NCBI GenBank assembly: GCA_046759145.1
Contig: JBHIBR010000155.1
Span: forward strand, 1-5,191
Length of the DNA stretch: 5,191 nt
Reading direction: 5' to 3'
DNA from: JBHIBR01 sp046759145 [NCBI: Nitrospinota bacterium]
GTDB lineage: Bacteria > UBA8248
A program made the position numbers and the translations under genes. The notes beneath the pieces are model-generated. The model saw only the letters and a program-made list of their open reading frames with translations, searched no databases and was not told the origin of the DNA. This document shows, piece after piece, positions 4,200 to 5,191 of the stretch. Position 1 is the first letter of the stretch; every line of letters begins with the position of its first letter.

Positions 4200-5191
4200 T
4201 CATGGCTTGAGGCCCAGGCAGTGCTCGGGCCGCACGGACAGGTGCACCCCCTCGCCCGCCCGGAAGCGGCGGCGGTGGTGGACCTGGACCTTCCACTCGT
4301 AGTGCCCCCACCGGACCCGGCAGTCGGTGTAGTTGCCGAGGAAGATGGCATCCTGCACCTGCCCCCGGATGCGGTTGGGCTCCCCGCCTTCCGAGGACGC
4401 CGCCGCCCGGCCCGCTTCCCCCACGGGGGCGATGCTCACGTTCTCCGGCCGGATGGAGAGGGCCACCGGCTCGCCCGGGGCGAACCCGCCCGCCAGCAGG
4501 CACCGGAAGCGGTGGCTCCCTTCGCCGTTTTTCACCTCGGCCATGCCCCACTCGCCGTCCACTTCGACCAGATGGCCGGAGAGAATGTTCGCCACGCCGA
4601 TGAACTCGCTCACAAAGCGGTTGGCCGGCTTCGCGTAGATGGCGTGCGCATCCCCCTCCTGCTGGATTCTCCCCTTGCTCATCACCACGATGCGGTCGCT
4701 CAAGACCATCGCCTCGGCCTGGTCATGGGTGACGTAGATGGAGGTGATCCCCAGCTCGTGCTGGAGGCGCGTGAGCTCCACCCGCACCTGCTCGCGGAGC
4801 TTGGCGTCCAGGTTGCTCAGGGGCTCGTCGAACAGCAGCAGGCGGGGGTTGAACACGATGGCCCTCGCCACCGCCACCCGTTGCTGCTGGCCGCCGGAGA
4901 GCTGGGTCGCGGGCTTGTCGAGGAACTCCAGCATCCGCACCCGGCGGAGCGCCTCGGCGACTATCCCCCTGGTCTGAGCGCGCGGAAGTCGCCGGACCTC
5001 CAGCGGGTAGGCCACGTTCTGCGCCACCGTCATGTGAGGCCAGATGGCGTAGGACTGGAACACCATGCCGATGTGGCGTTTCTCGGCGGGCAGCAGGATG
5101 CCCTTCTCCACCGAGGTGAGGGGGCCCCCTCGAGGAGGATCTCCCCTGCGTCGGGCTGGTGGAGGCCCGCGATGCACCTCAGGGTGGGCGT
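4200..5191 (-). CDS. Second ABC transporter ATP-binding protein, FbpC/PotA type, N-truncated and frameshifted
   Basis: This is a paralogue of the ATPase that follows it, missing its N-terminus beyond the window. From the right edge one frame reads TLRCIAGLHQPDAGEILLEG, the segment just after Walker A. The frame then breaks at about 5118-5131, and a different frame carries SVEKGILLPAEKRHIGMVFQ onward to the TGA at 4200. Adding one base in the G5C5 run restores a continuous family-like sequence (EGGPLTSVEKG). Downstream are GMVFQSYAIWPHMTV, signature LSGGQQQR (4878-4901), Walker B LLLFDEP (4821-4841), the SNLD D-loop, a switch histidine in YVTHDQ, and a TOBE-type domain with SIRPENV and DAIFLGNYTDCRV. 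All catalytic motifs in view are intact, so a sequencing or assembly error near a contig end is likelier than decay. An apparent internal ATG at 5177 lies in the wrong context to be the start. Its stop is 49 bp before the next ATPase's start, fitting one operon. Confidence 0.88.
   Translation of the reverse strand, partial: AHPEVHRGPPPARRRGDPPRGGPLTSVEKGILLPAEKRHIGMVFQSYAIWPHMTVAQNVAYPLEVRRLPRAQTRGIVAEALRRVRMLEFLDKPATQLSGGQQQRVAVARAIVFNPRLLLFDEPLSNLDAKLREQVRVELTRLQHELGITSIYVTHDQAEAMVLSDRIVVMSKGRIQQEGDAHAIYAKPANRFVSEFIGVANILSGHLVEVDGEWGMAEVKNGEGSHRFRCLLAGGFAPGEPVALSIRPENVSIAPVGEAGRAAASSEGGEPNRIRGQVQDAIFLGNYTDCRVRWGHYEWKVQVHHRRRFRAGEGVHLSVRPEHCLGLKP
4788..4817. repeat. 30-bp exact repeat shared by the two ATPase genes, copy 2
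   Basis: This is the second copy of the D-loop-coding repeat found at 3620-3649, on the same strand and 1168 bp away. See that entry for interpretation. Confidence 0.9.
5118..5131. other. 14-bp perfect palindrome (G5C5 core) at an apparent frameshift
   Basis: GAGGGGGCCCCCTC is its own reverse complement, with runs of five G and five C. The reading frame of the second ATPase changes exactly here by one base. Homopolymer runs in a self-complementary GC-only core are a classic place for a base to be lost in sequencing or assembly. A true mutation or programmed slip is possible but less likely. Confidence 0.7.

Noticed and set aside
3065-4210. A long open frame (381 codons) on the plus strand, antisense to the complete ATPase gene
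   Set aside because: It is histidine, glutamate and alanine-rich shadow sequence of a high-GC gene, with no recognisable domain, while the opposite strand encodes an unmistakable ABC ATPase with every motif.
4151-4351. Possible 67-residue N-terminal extension of the complete ATPase
   Set aside because: The added residues are serine, threonine and glycine-rich shadow sequence overlapping the real C-terminal domain of the other ATPase in another frame; GTG 4150 has a good Shine-Dalgarno sequence and the normal family N-terminus.

Overview
The window is GC-rich bacterial DNA, dense in genes, and cut off inside a gene at both ends, so it looks like a contig or a fragment of one. Nothing in it fixes the phylum. 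System I (Ccm-type) cytochrome c maturation genes indicate an organism that attaches haem to c-type cytochromes outside the cytoplasmic membrane. The high GC, frequent GTG starts and strong Shine-Dalgarno sequences fit many high-GC bacterial lineages.

Left half, plus strand (1-1880): a compact cytochrome c maturation cluster. The order is ccmC (5' end missing), a small CcmD-like membrane protein, an atypical ccmH, and a TlpA/ResA/CcmG-type thioredoxin. The first three genes are packed or overlapping and are almost certainly co-transcribed. The thioredoxin gene follows 63 bp later, after an AT-rich patch, with its own near-perfect Shine-Dalgarno sequence. CcmC (with CcmD) handles haem in the membrane. 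CcmH and the thioredoxin would keep the apocytochrome CXXCH cysteines reduced for haem ligation. ccmE and ccmF are not between these genes and would have to lie upstream or elsewhere. The CcmH is unusual: its cysteines are spaced C-x7-C instead of the classical LRCxxC.

Middle (1881-1937): a short convergent intergenic region with a weak hairpin plus a T6 run that may terminate the ccm transcript.

Right half, minus strand (5191 down to 1938): an operon-like run of three genes read right to left. First is an ABC-transporter ATPase of the FbpC/PotA (iron(III)/polyamine-type) group, missing its N-terminus and broken by an apparent one-base frameshift. Second is a paralogous, complete ATPase of the same group. 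Third is a CapA-family (PGA_cap) metallophosphatase-like protein whose annotated GTG start is probably too short. The permease and solute-binding genes are not in view and would be expected beyond the right edge. Substrate cannot be settled from the ATPases alone.

No tRNA, rRNA, CRISPR array, insertion sequence or phage gene was seen, and no stretch over 300 bases lacks a gene. I found no wholly new system. The points most worth checking are the CcmH cysteine motif, the likely CTG start of the CapA gene, the frameshift at a 14-bp palindrome in the second ATPase, and the tandem pair of different ATPases.
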